A stretch of 64,000 bases of DNA from a bacterium (GTDB taxonomy: Bacteria > RBG-13-66-14), in the NCBI GenBank assembly GCA_035528375.1, contig DATKYS010000137.1, positions 49,698 to 113,697 on the forward strand, written 5' to 3'. The position numbers and the translations under genes are program-made. Shown piece after piece: positions 18,605-26,154 of the stretch. Under the pieces are notes generated by a model, which was not told where the DNA came from, did no database searches, and saw only the letters and a program-made list of their open reading frames with translations. How positions within the stretch are numbered: position 1 is the first letter of the stretch; the number at the start of each line of letters is the position of its first letter.

Positions 18605-19315
18605 CTAGTCGAAAGCCGCTTTTATCACTCCCCAGGAGGTTTCCTTCACGTCGGAGTGGGCGGCCAGGTAGCAGGCGGCGTTGGCCATGATGAGAAACCC
18701 GTCCCCGGTCCAGCCTTGCGGATTATTACTAGTGTAATCAAGACCGACGACTGTATTGCCGGCATTTACGGCTATGCCGGGGTAGAGGGGGAAATCGGCT
18801 ATCTCATGGGCCCCGGGACGGAGCTCAAGCAGGATATGGTAATACACATCGCTTAAATGGGATACCCCCTCAAATATCGGGTGCTCGGGCTCGAGGATGT
18901 TCAGATCCTGGTAATCGTAGACATAAAATTCACCGGGTATAGGTCCGTAAGGAGCGTACTCATCATCCAGCCAGCGACCGCCGATGCCCCAACCCCCGGG
19001 GTCATAAAAGAGCATCTCAGAGATACATACCACACAGCCGCCGCCGTCCACATAGTCGGCCAGGTTATCGCCGAACTCATCCGGTTCCTCTGTATATGTC
19101 CCTCCTATGAAGAGCGCATCGAAGTTGCGCATAAACTCAAGAGGCGGCGTGAAATCCATGATATTATAAAAGTAAACAACCTCGAAGCGCGGGTCGTCAC
19201 GCACGTACTCAACCACTTCCGACCAGTATTGGTAAAAATCCCCCACCAAGAACACGGCGTCCAGGCCGGCGAGAGCGACCAGCGGCAGCACGAGCATCAA
19301 TATGACGGTTTTCAT
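18605..19315 (-). CDS. Secreted GATase1-like protein (paralogue of 28565-29266)
   Basis: 236 aa with a clear signal peptide (MKTVILMLVLPLVALAG). The mature part has a Rossmann-like alternation: LDAVFLVGD, RFEVVYFYNI, FDALFIGGTY, then DNLADYVDGGGCVVCISE. This strand/GG/'LADYVDxGG' pattern is characteristic of class I glutamine-amidotransferase-like (ThuA-type) folds; no catalytic Cys-His-Glu triad can be assigned. It shares GIGGRW, VAVNAGNTVVGL and DGFLIMANAACYLA with the 28565 paralogue. It ends in ETSWGVIKAAF, a tail also seen on two other secreted proteins here. Second gene of a two-gene minus-strand unit. Function unknown. Confidence 0.75.
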   Translation of the reverse strand: MKTVILMLVLPLVALAGLDAVFLVGDFYQYWSEVVEYVRDDPRFEVVYFYNIMDFTPPLEFMRNFDALFIGGTYTEEPDEFGDNLADYVDGGGCVVCISEMLFYDPGGWGIGGRWLDDEYAPYGPIPGEFYVYDYQDLNILEPEHPIFEGVSHLSDVYYHILLELRPGAHEIADFPLYPGIAVNAGNTVVGLDYTSNNPQGWTGDGFLIMANAACYLAAHSDVKETSWGVIKAAFD

Positions 19316-19398
19316 GACTCCTCCGTTTCACTAAAGCACCCAGCGCGGGATGGTATGGATATCCTCCTCGTAAAGCTCTCCCAATGTGCCCCAGTCGT

Positions 19399-20022
19399 CT
19401 ATGAGCATCTCCAGGAGCAGACGGCCTCGTGCAGTTCCTGCGGCCAGAGGCTGCGCTTGAGCCAGTCCCAGTGGCAGTGGTCGGTCGTGTCTCCGGGCCA
19501 GTAATCTCCGTTGACCGGCCCTTGGGGGTGGGGGAAGTTGTTGAAGACGTCGGCGTATTCAGGCGGTAAGTGGTCTTGAAATATGATTAAGCCTTGCTCG
19601 GTCCTGTCCCACCAGTCCACGGGCCGCCTTATGGCGTTGACCGTCTTAGCCCATGCGATGTGGGGAGTGGGGGGGATAGCGTAGATCGCAAGTTCTTCTT
19701 TTGTGATTATCACGTTGTAAACGTACTTGATGAGCGGGTCTTGGTTGGTCAGAAGGATTGGCTCGTGTCCTTTCTTACCCAGCCAGTCGTTCGGGTCCCA
19801 CTGGTATCTTTCTGGGCGGTAGGTGGTGTGCGTCCCCGGAGGGCCTTCAACTTTACTGAGTGAATAGCGCCAAACCTGCTCGATATCCTCCGAGCCTATC
19901 AGCCTCTTGATTACGGTGCATTTGATGAAGGTGGGGGGACCCTGGGGAAAGAGGTCGTTGTTGACCCGGACCTTGGGCCGGATACGGTATTCCGCAGGTC
20001 GGAGAATCTCTTCCGGGCTCAC
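19399..20022 (-). CDS. Hypothetical protein, probably frameshifted near its C-terminus
   Basis: 207 aa, no signal peptide, no family recognised. Rich in Trp, Tyr, Pro and Asp (WDPNDWLGKKGHEPILLTNQDPLIKYVYNVIITKEELAIY; YWPGDTTDHCHWDWLKRSLWPQELHEA). GTG start with a strong AAAGGAGG. The annotated end (VCSWRCS) looks artificial: a one-base insertion after HEA would read on in the next frame as RLLLEMLIDDWGTLGELYEE...IPRWVL, stopping at 19331. That tail has normal protein character and leaves 15 bp to the next gene. Either a genuine frameshift or an assembly indel. Local base composition is clearly less GC-rich than the neighbours. Confidence 0.65.
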   Translation of the reverse strand: MSPEEILRPAEYRIRPKVRVNNDLFPQGPPTFIKCTVIKRLIGSEDIEQVWRYSLSKVEGPPGTHTTYRPERYQWDPNDWLGKKGHEPILLTNQDPLIKYVYNVIITKEELAIYAIPPTPHIAWAKTVNAIRRPVDWWDRTEQGLIIFQDHLPPEYADVFNNFPHPQGPVNGDYWPGDTTDHCHWDWLKRSLWPQELHEAVCSWRCS

Positions 20023-20046
20023 AATCCTCCTTTAACCTCTACCTTA

Positions 20047-20075
20047 AGTTTATCCTTTCTTTATCAGAAAGTCAA
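20047..20075 (-). promoter_or_regulatory. Sigma-70-type promoter for the 20022-18605 gene pair
   Basis: Minus strand TTGACT (20075-20070), a 17-bp spacer and TAAACT (20052-20047), 24 bp upstream of the GTG start. Confidence 0.65.
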
Positions 20076-20117
20076 TTTGAAATCAGGGCGACGTTCCCGT
20101 TTTTTTCGTCGTGTGTC

Positions 20118-21032
20118 CTACGCCGAGCCGCGGCGGCGGAAGCCGTAGCCCATCACCTCGTGCACGTCGGTGATGACCACGAAGGCCTTCGAATCCGCCA
20201 CCTTCACCAGCCGCTTGAGCCGCTCCACCTCCCGCTTCTCTATCACGCAGTAGATGACGCTCTTGTCCACGTCGGTGTACATGCCCCGGCCCTTCGTGAG
20301 GGTGGCCCCCCGGTTGAGCCCCGCCATTATCTGGTAGTACACGATGTCGGGGACGTCGGTGACGATGATGGCCGCCCGGGCGTAGCTGAAGCCGTCCAGC
20401 ACGACGTCTATCACCTTTATCGAGACGCCCAGGGCCAGGAATCCGTAGAGGATGAGGTCCACCTCGCCGAAAATCGCGCCGGCGAAGGCGATTATGGCCG
20501 TGTCGAAGAAGAGGAAGCTGACCCCGGTGGAGAGCCCGGTGTAGCGGGAGAGGATGCGGGCGGGGATGTCGGTGCCGCCGGTGGAGCCTCCGCCCCGGAG
20601 GACCAGCCCCAGGCCGGCCCCCAGGAGCACCGCCCCGTACACGAGGGCCATGACGATGTTATCGGTGAGGACGGGGATGCGCAGAATCTCGCCGTACAGG
20701 TCGGCGAAAATGGAGTAGAGAACGATGCCGAAGATGGTGCGCAGGCCGAAGCTGCCGCCGAGGAACTTCAGACCGACGAGGAACAACGGGATGTTGAATA
20801 CGAGCATCGTCACGCCCACCGGGACGTGCCAGAGGAAGTGCAGCACCGTGGCCAGTCCGCCGATGCCCCCCGGGGCGATGCGGTAGGGGACCAGGAACAC
20901 CACGAGACCGAAGCTCCCCACGGCGGCGCCCACCAGGATCAAGGCGTAGTCCCGGAGCGCCGACTTCCAGTCGGGCAACAGGAGCTTGGGGAACCGCTGT
21001 TTGAGCGAGGAGAGGAAGAATCGCTTGCCCAT
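20118..21032 (-). CDS. YitT family membrane protein
   Basis: 304 aa. I start it at ATG 21032 because CGGAGG lies 6 bp upstream and the longer frame adds an implausible MGPIFLPCSEVV. Five to six hydrophobic segments are followed by a C-terminal DUF2179-like domain (from about 215: YARAAIIVTDVPDIVYYQIMAGLNRGATLTKGRGMYTDVDKSVIYCVIEKRE). This is the standard YitT architecture; the soluble domain is thought to bind a small ligand. Function in the cell is unknown. Transcribed from its own promoter at the end of the upstream HprK-like gene. Confidence 0.93.
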   Translation of the reverse strand: MGKRFFLSSLKQRFPKLLLPDWKSALRDYALILVGAAVGSFGLVVFLVPYRIAPGGIGGLATVLHFLWHVPVGVTMLVFNIPLFLVGLKFLGGSFGLRTIFGIVLYSIFADLYGEILRIPVLTDNIVMALVYGAVLLGAGLGLVLRGGGSTGGTDIPARILSRYTGLSTGVSFLFFDTAIIAFAGAIFGEVDLILYGFLALGVSIKVIDVVLDGFSYARAAIIVTDVPDIVYYQIMAGLNRGATLTKGRGMYTDVDKSVIYCVIEKREVERLKRLVKVADSKAFVVITDVHEVMGYGFRRRGSA

Positions 21033-21088
21033 GACGACCTCCGAACAGGGCAAAAAAATAGGGCCCACCCAGTACCTCGGCGGGGCGC

Positions 21089-21117
21089 AGTCTAGTAAAG
21101 GGGGTCGGAGCTGTCAA
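21089..21117 (-). promoter_or_regulatory. Sigma-70-type promoter for yitT
   Basis: Minus strand TTGACA (21117-21112), a 17-bp spacer and TAGACT (21094-21089). The -35 box overlaps the stop codon of the upstream HprK-like gene. Confidence 0.65.
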
Positions 21118-21944
21118 CCCCCATTTTCATCCAGCAGGTCCGCCAGCTCGGCGGGCTCGAACGTCCGGGGCACCGTCAGCCGGTGGGCCGGGACGCGGCG
21201 GGACAGCTCCGCGGCGAAGGGGAGGACGAGGTCGGCGAACCAGGGCGGCGGCTCGTAGCTGGTGACCGATGCGACGAGGAGCGCCGTCCCGTCCCGGGCG
21301 GTCAGCGGCTCCAGCCCCGCGGTATCCCCCTTTTCCAGGACGCAGATTCCGGTCAACCCGGCCCGGGTCACCGCCGGCATCCGGGGCTCCAGGTCACCCC
21401 AAAAGGGTGTGAATTCGATGGTCCAGCCTCCGTCTCTCCGCCGCACGGCGGGCATCTCGTCGGAGAGCACGTGCCATCCCGGCCTCCCGATGAGATTCCC
21501 GGCGAGGGTGCTCTTCCCGCTGCCCGACCGGCCGCAGATGAGAAAACCTTTTCTCCGGGGCGTGACGACCCCCGCGGCGTGGAAGAGGAAACCCCCCGGC
21601 GGCAGGAGACACATGGCCGCCCACACCCGCAGCACGAAGTCCACATCCTGATAGCCGCTCAGGCGGTACTTGACCCTGGCCCCCGCCTCGGTGGGAATCA
21701 GCTCGAACCGGGGTTCGCGAATCAAGCGCCGCCCGCCCGCCTCGGGGTAGATTAACCGGAGACCGAGCTCGATGTTGTAGTCCACCGACGGCTGCACGTC
21801 GAAGGTGACGGTGAGCGTTATCGGTCCGTCGGTGAGGAAGGGTCGGTAGATCTCCGCGAGCCCGGTGTACAGCGTCCGCGGCAGCTCGAGGGCCAGCGGT
21901 CCGCCGATGAAGTGGATTATCAGCCGTTCGAGGGGATCTTTCAT
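21114..21944 (-). CDS. HPr-kinase-like P-loop protein
   Basis: 276 aa from the ATG that overlaps the maf stop (ATGA). An N-terminal ~115-residue domain is followed by FLFHAAGVVTPRRKGFLICGRSGSGKSTLAG, with Walker A at 138-146. LSDEMPAVRR (Walker B-like) and a basic/hydrophobic C-terminal helix follow. The FHAAGV...GxSGxGKSTLA...LSDE pattern is that of HprK-related ATP-binding proteins, which differ from true HPr kinase in lacking its N-terminal domain and are often found near peptide-modification or surface genes. The phosphorylation target, if any, is unknown; no HPr gene is in view. Confidence 0.75.
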   Translation of the reverse strand: MKDPLERLIIHFIGGPLALELPRTLYTGLAEIYRPFLTDGPITLTVTFDVQPSVDYNIELGLRLIYPEAGGRRLIREPRFELIPTEAGARVKYRLSGYQDVDFVLRVWAAMCLLPPGGFLFHAAGVVTPRRKGFLICGRSGSGKSTLAGNLIGRPGWHVLSDEMPAVRRRDGGWTIEFTPFWGDLEPRMPAVTRAGLTGICVLEKGDTAGLEPLTARDGTALLVASVTSYEPPPWFADLVLPFAAELSRRVPAHRLTVPRTFEPAELADLLDENGG

Positions 21945-22534
21945 CTTCGGCGGGTGCGTTGATTCCCCGTCCGGTCGAGCGCCTCGAGGAGCTTCAAGGT
22001 TTCTTCCACCGGCAGGCCGATGACGTTGGTCACCGAACCCTCGACCCGTTCCACGAGGTTCCACCGCTCATCCTGGACGGCGTAGGCGCCGGCCTTGTCG
22101 AGGGACGAGCCGGTGGCGACGTAATCGTCAATCTCATCGGGGGTCAGCCGGCGGATCCGCACCCGGCTGTCCACCCGGACGGTGAGCGGGTTTCCATCGG
22201 GCGCCAGCATGGCCGCCACGCCGGTCGTCACGGTGTGCTCCGCGCCGGCCAGGGCGGTGAGCATGGCGCGCGCCTCCGCCTCGTCGCGGGGCTTCCCCAG
22301 CACCCTCCCCCGGAGGCGGACGATGGTGTCGGCGGCCAGGACGACCTCGCCGGTCAGACGCGACTTTGCGACCGCCCGCGCCTTGCACACCGCCAGCTCC
22401 ACGGCCTGGACCGGGTCCGAGTCGGGCCAGAACTCATCCACCGCCGGCACGACGACGGTGAAGGAAACCCCGGCCTCTTCCAGGAGCTTCTTGCGCCGGG
22501 GGCTTCCGCTGGCCAGCACCAGGGGGTGGATCAT
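21941..22534 (-). CDS. maf: Maf-family nucleotide pyrophosphatase
   Basis: 197 aa. It hydrolyses noncanonical or m5U/dTTP-type nucleoside triphosphates to monophosphates. The diagnostic N-terminal LASGSPRRKKLLEEAG is present, with VVLAADTIV, GKPRDEAEARAML and the C-terminal YAVQDERWNLVERVEGSVTNVIGLP metal/substrate segment. ATG start. The stop overlaps the next gene's start, and 10 bp separate it from the CBS/CorC gene upstream, so it belongs to the same transcript. Confidence 0.95.
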   Translation of the reverse strand: MIHPLVLASGSPRRKKLLEEAGVSFTVVVPAVDEFWPDSDPVQAVELAVCKARAVAKSRLTGEVVLAADTIVRLRGRVLGKPRDEAEARAMLTALAGAEHTVTTGVAAMLAPDGNPLTVRVDSRVRIRRLTPDEIDDYVATGSSLDKAGAYAVQDERWNLVERVEGSVTNVIGLPVEETLKLLEALDRTGNQRTRRR

Positions 22535-22544
22535 CGGCCTCGCT

Positions 22545-23765
22545 TCAGTCTTCGTCGGATTCCTCGGTCTTCGGCCTGGGAGCCAGGAGGACGCTTTTTA
22601 TCCGCCGCGGAGTCGCCTCGATCACCTCCAGCCGGTACACGCCGTTCTCCACGACCTCGCCCGGCTTGGGGATGTGACCCAACTCGGCGATGATGAAGCC
22701 GCCCAGGCTCTCGTAATCCTCGTCGGGGAGTTGACAGCCCACCGTCTCGTTGACCTCCTCGATGTCGCACCGGGCGTCCACCAGGAAGGTGCCGTCTCCG
22801 AGCTTGTGGATGAGCTCCTCGTCGTCGTCGAACTCGTCCTCTATCTCCCCCACGATTTCCTCGAGGATGTCCTCGATGGTCACGATGCCGGCGGTCCCTC
22901 CGTACTCGTCCACCACGACGGCTATCTGATTCTTCGTGGCCTGGAACTCGGCGAGGAGCCGGCCGATGAGCTTGGTTTCCGGGACGAAGATTGGCTCGTG
23001 GAGGAGCTCCACGGGGAGGGGCTCCTCGGCTTTTGTCGTGTCGAGGGTCAGGAGCTCCTTGACGAAGAGGATGCCCCGGATGTCGTCTATGGTTTCGGAG
23101 TAGACCGGGACGCGGGAATGCCCGCGTTGGGTGACCGCCTCGAGGACCTCGCGCCGCGGCGCCTCGAGGTCCAGGCAGAAGACGTCTATCCGGGGGACCA
23201 TCACCTCCTTGACCGTTTTTTCCGGGAAGTCGGCGAGCTGGCGGGCCATCTCCCTCGCCTGCTCGACCACCTCGTCCCCCGCGGTCGCGGGTGAGGGGTG
23301 GGGCGTCACCCAGCCGAAGGGGTCTTCCCGGTCCGGCCTCCGACCGGACAGGCGGACGAAGGGCCACGAGATGAGGTAGATGACGAACCACACCGGCGCG
23401 ACCGCCAGGGCCGGCGGCCAGAGCAGGCCGCGCAGGACCCGGTTCGGTTTCGCCCCCCGCCCCAGGGCCCGGGGGAGGAGAATGACGACGACCGAGACGA
23501 GGACGGCCGCCGCGGGCCAGGCGACCCAGACGGCCCACGTCTCGGCCGTCAGACCGCTCAGAAAGGACTGACCGGTGATGACCGCGCCCACCCCGACCAG
23601 GGTCAAGAGGACCGGGAACAGGCGGAGCGTCCACGGGGATGAGCCGCGCTCTTCATCCTCCCGGTGCGGCCGGGGGCTCAGCTGGGAGAGGGAGTAGCTG
23701 ACGAGGAAGCCGACCAGGAGAAAAATCCCGCACAGGACGCCTTCCAGCCACACGACGCCGGTCAT
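22545..23765 (-). CDS. Hemolysin/CorC-family CBS-domain membrane protein
   Basis: 406 aa. The N-terminal ~150 residues hold four hydrophobic segments in the position of DUF21 but with little recognisable DUF21 signature. A CBS pair (about 190-315: VKEVMVPRIDVFCLD, RGHSRVPVYSETIDDIRGILFVKELL, VVDEYGGTAGIVTIEDILEEIVGEIEDEFD) is followed by a CorC/HlyC domain (about 325-395) ending in a charged tail. Such proteins are implicated in magnesium/cobalt efflux or resistance; 'hemolysin' is historical. The start overlaps the stop of the possible small ORF upstream (ATGA). Confidence 0.9.
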   Translation of the reverse strand: MTGVVWLEGVLCGIFLLVGFLVSYSLSQLSPRPHREDEERGSSPWTLRLFPVLLTLVGVGAVITGQSFLSGLTAETWAVWVAWPAAAVLVSVVVILLPRALGRGAKPNRVLRGLLWPPALAVAPVWFVIYLISWPFVRLSGRRPDREDPFGWVTPHPSPATAGDEVVEQAREMARQLADFPEKTVKEVMVPRIDVFCLDLEAPRREVLEAVTQRGHSRVPVYSETIDDIRGILFVKELLTLDTTKAEEPLPVELLHEPIFVPETKLIGRLLAEFQATKNQIAVVVDEYGGTAGIVTIEDILEEIVGEIEDEFDDDEELIHKLGDGTFLVDARCDIEEVNETVGCQLPDEDYESLGGFIIAELGHIPKPGEVVENGVYRLEVIEATPRRIKSVLLAPRPKTEESDED

Positions 23766-23887
23766 CGGCCCCCCTCCTCGACCGGAGCGGACCGATCCGT
23801 CGGATGCGTGGTGGATGGGGGGGCGGGTTGGGCGGGGTCGTCGCTGGGCTCCCGCCCGTAGGTACTGGGAGGGTACTCCGCTTCCAT
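23762..23887 (-). CDS. Possible 41-aa Pro/Ser-rich leader peptide
   Basis: A 41-codon frame (MEAEYPPSTYGREPSDDP...PVEEGGR) starting 10 bp after GAGGAGG. It ends with an ATGA overlap on the CBS/CorC start, the coupling used elsewhere in this gene run. Low complexity and no homology I recognise. It fills most of the 223-bp gap between the DUF2723 and CBS/CorC genes. It may be a translated leader or chance. Confidence 0.3.
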   Translation of the reverse strand: MEAEYPPSTYGREPSDDPAQPAPPSTTHPTDRSAPVEEGGR

Positions 23888-23988
23888 CGCTGGGAAGCCT
23901 CCTCGAGGGGGCGTTTGGAGGGAAACCTGGGGAAGTGAAAGCCGGCGTCCACTTCCCTCATCAACATAGCACAAGAGGCTGGACGGCG

Positions 23989-26154
23989 TCAATTCGCGAA
24001 ACTTACGTCCGCCTCCCTTCGGGCGTCGAGCTCACGCCGGAGCGCGTTCAAGAGGGGGGCCAGCGTCTCGGAGGGCGCCCGTATTCCGTCCGCCAGCCGA
24101 TGCGCCTCCCCAGAATCCCCCAGACCGAACTCGAACAGCGCCAGGAGGAAGTCCGACTCCGGCGTCGTTCCGTACCGGCGGGCCGCCCGCGCCGCCTCGA
24201 TACCGACCTTGAGATACTCCTCGACGACCCCGGCCCGCGGGTCCTCGGGCAGCCTCTCCCGGAAGGCGATGGCCCCGCCGGTGGGGTTGAACCAGGGGGG
24301 GAGGATTACGGGCAGATCGGCGGCCGAAGCCCCCGTCTCCAGGGCGCAGAGCCCCCACACCGCGCCGCGGTATGCCGCCTGGGCCACCCGGGACAGGCTG
24401 ACCAGGCTCGCCGGCGCCAGGTCGAGCGCCCGCCGCAGGAGCCCGGGTCCCAGGGGCGAGAGCGGGTCAGCGGCCAGCGCGCCCACGGCCCGGAAGGTGA
24501 GCCGGTCCGAGGCCAGGCCCCGCAACCGGGCGGTGAACCCCATCCCGTTCTCCAGGTACGTGTCGTCGGTTTCCAACTCAACCAGGCGGTGGAAACCGCC
24601 CAGCCGCTGGTAGCGCCACGGCTCGTCGGGGAGGACCGGACGGTTGACCGCGTCCAGCCCGGGCGCGTCGGGGTAGGCCAGCCGAAGGGTCAGCCCGAGA
24701 GGCCGCTGGGCCCCGATGCCGAACAGAGGGTGAATGGCGTTGATCGAGAGATGGGTGGCGCCGCCCCCCTCGGCCCAGCGACGGGCGAAGGCATCCCGGG
24801 CGTCCCGGCGTACCTGGCCGTAGAGGGTGGGGTAAACGGGCCCCAACGGTCCCCGGTTGAGGTTGCCCAGCTCGTCGAGGACCTGGGCGTCGGGGCGGAG
24901 ACCCTCCGCGGTGAGTTCCAGGGGTCCGAAGAGGACGTCGTCGCCCTCGCCGAAGTAGAGCGCCCCGGGGGTCAGCTCCCGCAGGGTGTCCTGGGCGCCG
25001 GCCCTGGCGATGTCGCCCGAAAGCGGCCGCTCGGCGGTCGCCGCCGAGAAGGCCCACCAGCCGAGGCCCAGAGCCAGAGCGACACCGACCAGCGCCGCCC
25101 CGAGTTTCTTTTTCTCGCCGAGACGCCCCTTCAGCCACTCGGCGCCGAAGGCCACCCAGACCGCCGCGAGCATCACCAGGGGGGAGAGGTAGTCCAGGGG
25201 GTCCACGATGCGGTAGAAGAAGAGGACCGCCGCGACGAGGACGGGGGTGAGGAGACCGGCGACCGCCAGCCCCTTACTCCTCTTGAAGAGCCCGGCCAGC
25301 CCCAGGGGGACCAGCGCCCACAGGGGCCAGGGGATGGAATCGAAGAGCATTCCCCCCGCCGCGGGGAACGCCGCCGCGAATCGGCTTCCCTCCACGTAGC
25401 TGTAGGCGTAGCTCTTTCCGGTGAGGTGGGCCCAGAGGTTGGGCAGGTTGCCCGCCATGCCGTAGTCGTAAGCCTGATCGGCCCCCGCCCTCAGCGGCAG
25501 GTACAGGTAAGCCGAGAGCGGAATGATAAAGGCCGCGACGGCCAGGCCGATCCAAAGCGCTTTTCGACCGCTCTCCGCCCCACGGAAGGAGCGCCAGAGG
25601 CACCAGCCTATGACGGGGAGCAGCACCGCGGCGGAGTAATGATTCGTGAAGAGCAGCCCCGTGACGAGGCAGAGCGCCAATCCGTCCCTCGGGGAAGGTC
25701 CGCCGTCCCGTCCTCCGACCGCCCGCGCGGCGAAGAAAAAGGCCGCGCCCAGGAGCAGATGTTGGAGGGCGTGGACCTCGTAGGTGAGCGCCTGCCCGGT
25801 GACCAGGGGCCCGCAGACCCAGGCCAGGGTGCCGATGAGGGCGGGGATGCGTGAAAGGCCGAAACTCCGGAGCCCGAGCCAGAGGAGGGCCGCCCCGAGC
25901 GCCGCCGCCAGCAGGGCGAGGACGTTCCCGGCCAGGGCGGGGGGAACGCTAAAGACCCGCCCCAATCCGAGGAACAGATGGGACACCAGGGTGAAGGAGG
26001 GGTAGCCGGGCGGGTGGGCGACGCCGAGGTTCGCCGCCGCGCCCGCCAGCTCCGTCGAGTCGCCGATGTAGAAATCCCGTGCGGCGAACGACCCCCAGAC
26101 GACCAGGGAAGCGAGGGCGATGGCCGCGGCCCAGCCGAGGTCCCGCCGGCTCAT
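23989..26154 (-). CDS. DUF2723 polytopic membrane protein (protein O-mannosyltransferase-like)
   Basis: 721 aa. About 11-12 membrane segments occupy the first ~400 residues, with the diagnostic DFYIGDSTELAGAAANLGVAHPPGYPSFTLVSHLF near the N-terminus (HPPGYPSF at about 47-54). A soluble C-terminal half (about 400-721) resembles TPR-like helical repeats. DUF2723 proteins are GT-C-fold glycosyltransferase relatives, including eukaryotic TMEM260, an O-mannosyltransferase; bacterial substrates are unknown. The start overlaps the ABC exporter stop by ATGA, so the two are co-translated. Confidence 0.88.
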   Translation of the reverse strand: MSRRDLGWAAAIALASLVVWGSFAARDFYIGDSTELAGAAANLGVAHPPGYPSFTLVSHLFLGLGRVFSVPPALAGNVLALLAAALGAALLWLGLRSFGLSRIPALIGTLAWVCGPLVTGQALTYEVHALQHLLLGAAFFFAARAVGGRDGGPSPRDGLALCLVTGLLFTNHYSAAVLLPVIGWCLWRSFRGAESGRKALWIGLAVAAFIIPLSAYLYLPLRAGADQAYDYGMAGNLPNLWAHLTGKSYAYSYVEGSRFAAAFPAAGGMLFDSIPWPLWALVPLGLAGLFKRSKGLAVAGLLTPVLVAAVLFFYRIVDPLDYLSPLVMLAAVWVAFGAEWLKGRLGEKKKLGAALVGVALALGLGWWAFSAATAERPLSGDIARAGAQDTLRELTPGALYFGEGDDVLFGPLELTAEGLRPDAQVLDELGNLNRGPLGPVYPTLYGQVRRDARDAFARRWAEGGGATHLSINAIHPLFGIGAQRPLGLTLRLAYPDAPGLDAVNRPVLPDEPWRYQRLGGFHRLVELETDDTYLENGMGFTARLRGLASDRLTFRAVGALAADPLSPLGPGLLRRALDLAPASLVSLSRVAQAAYRGAVWGLCALETGASAADLPVILPPWFNPTGGAIAFRERLPEDPRAGVVEEYLKVGIEAARAARRYGTTPESDFLLALFEFGLGDSGEAHRLADGIRAPSETLAPLLNALRRELDARREADVSFAN

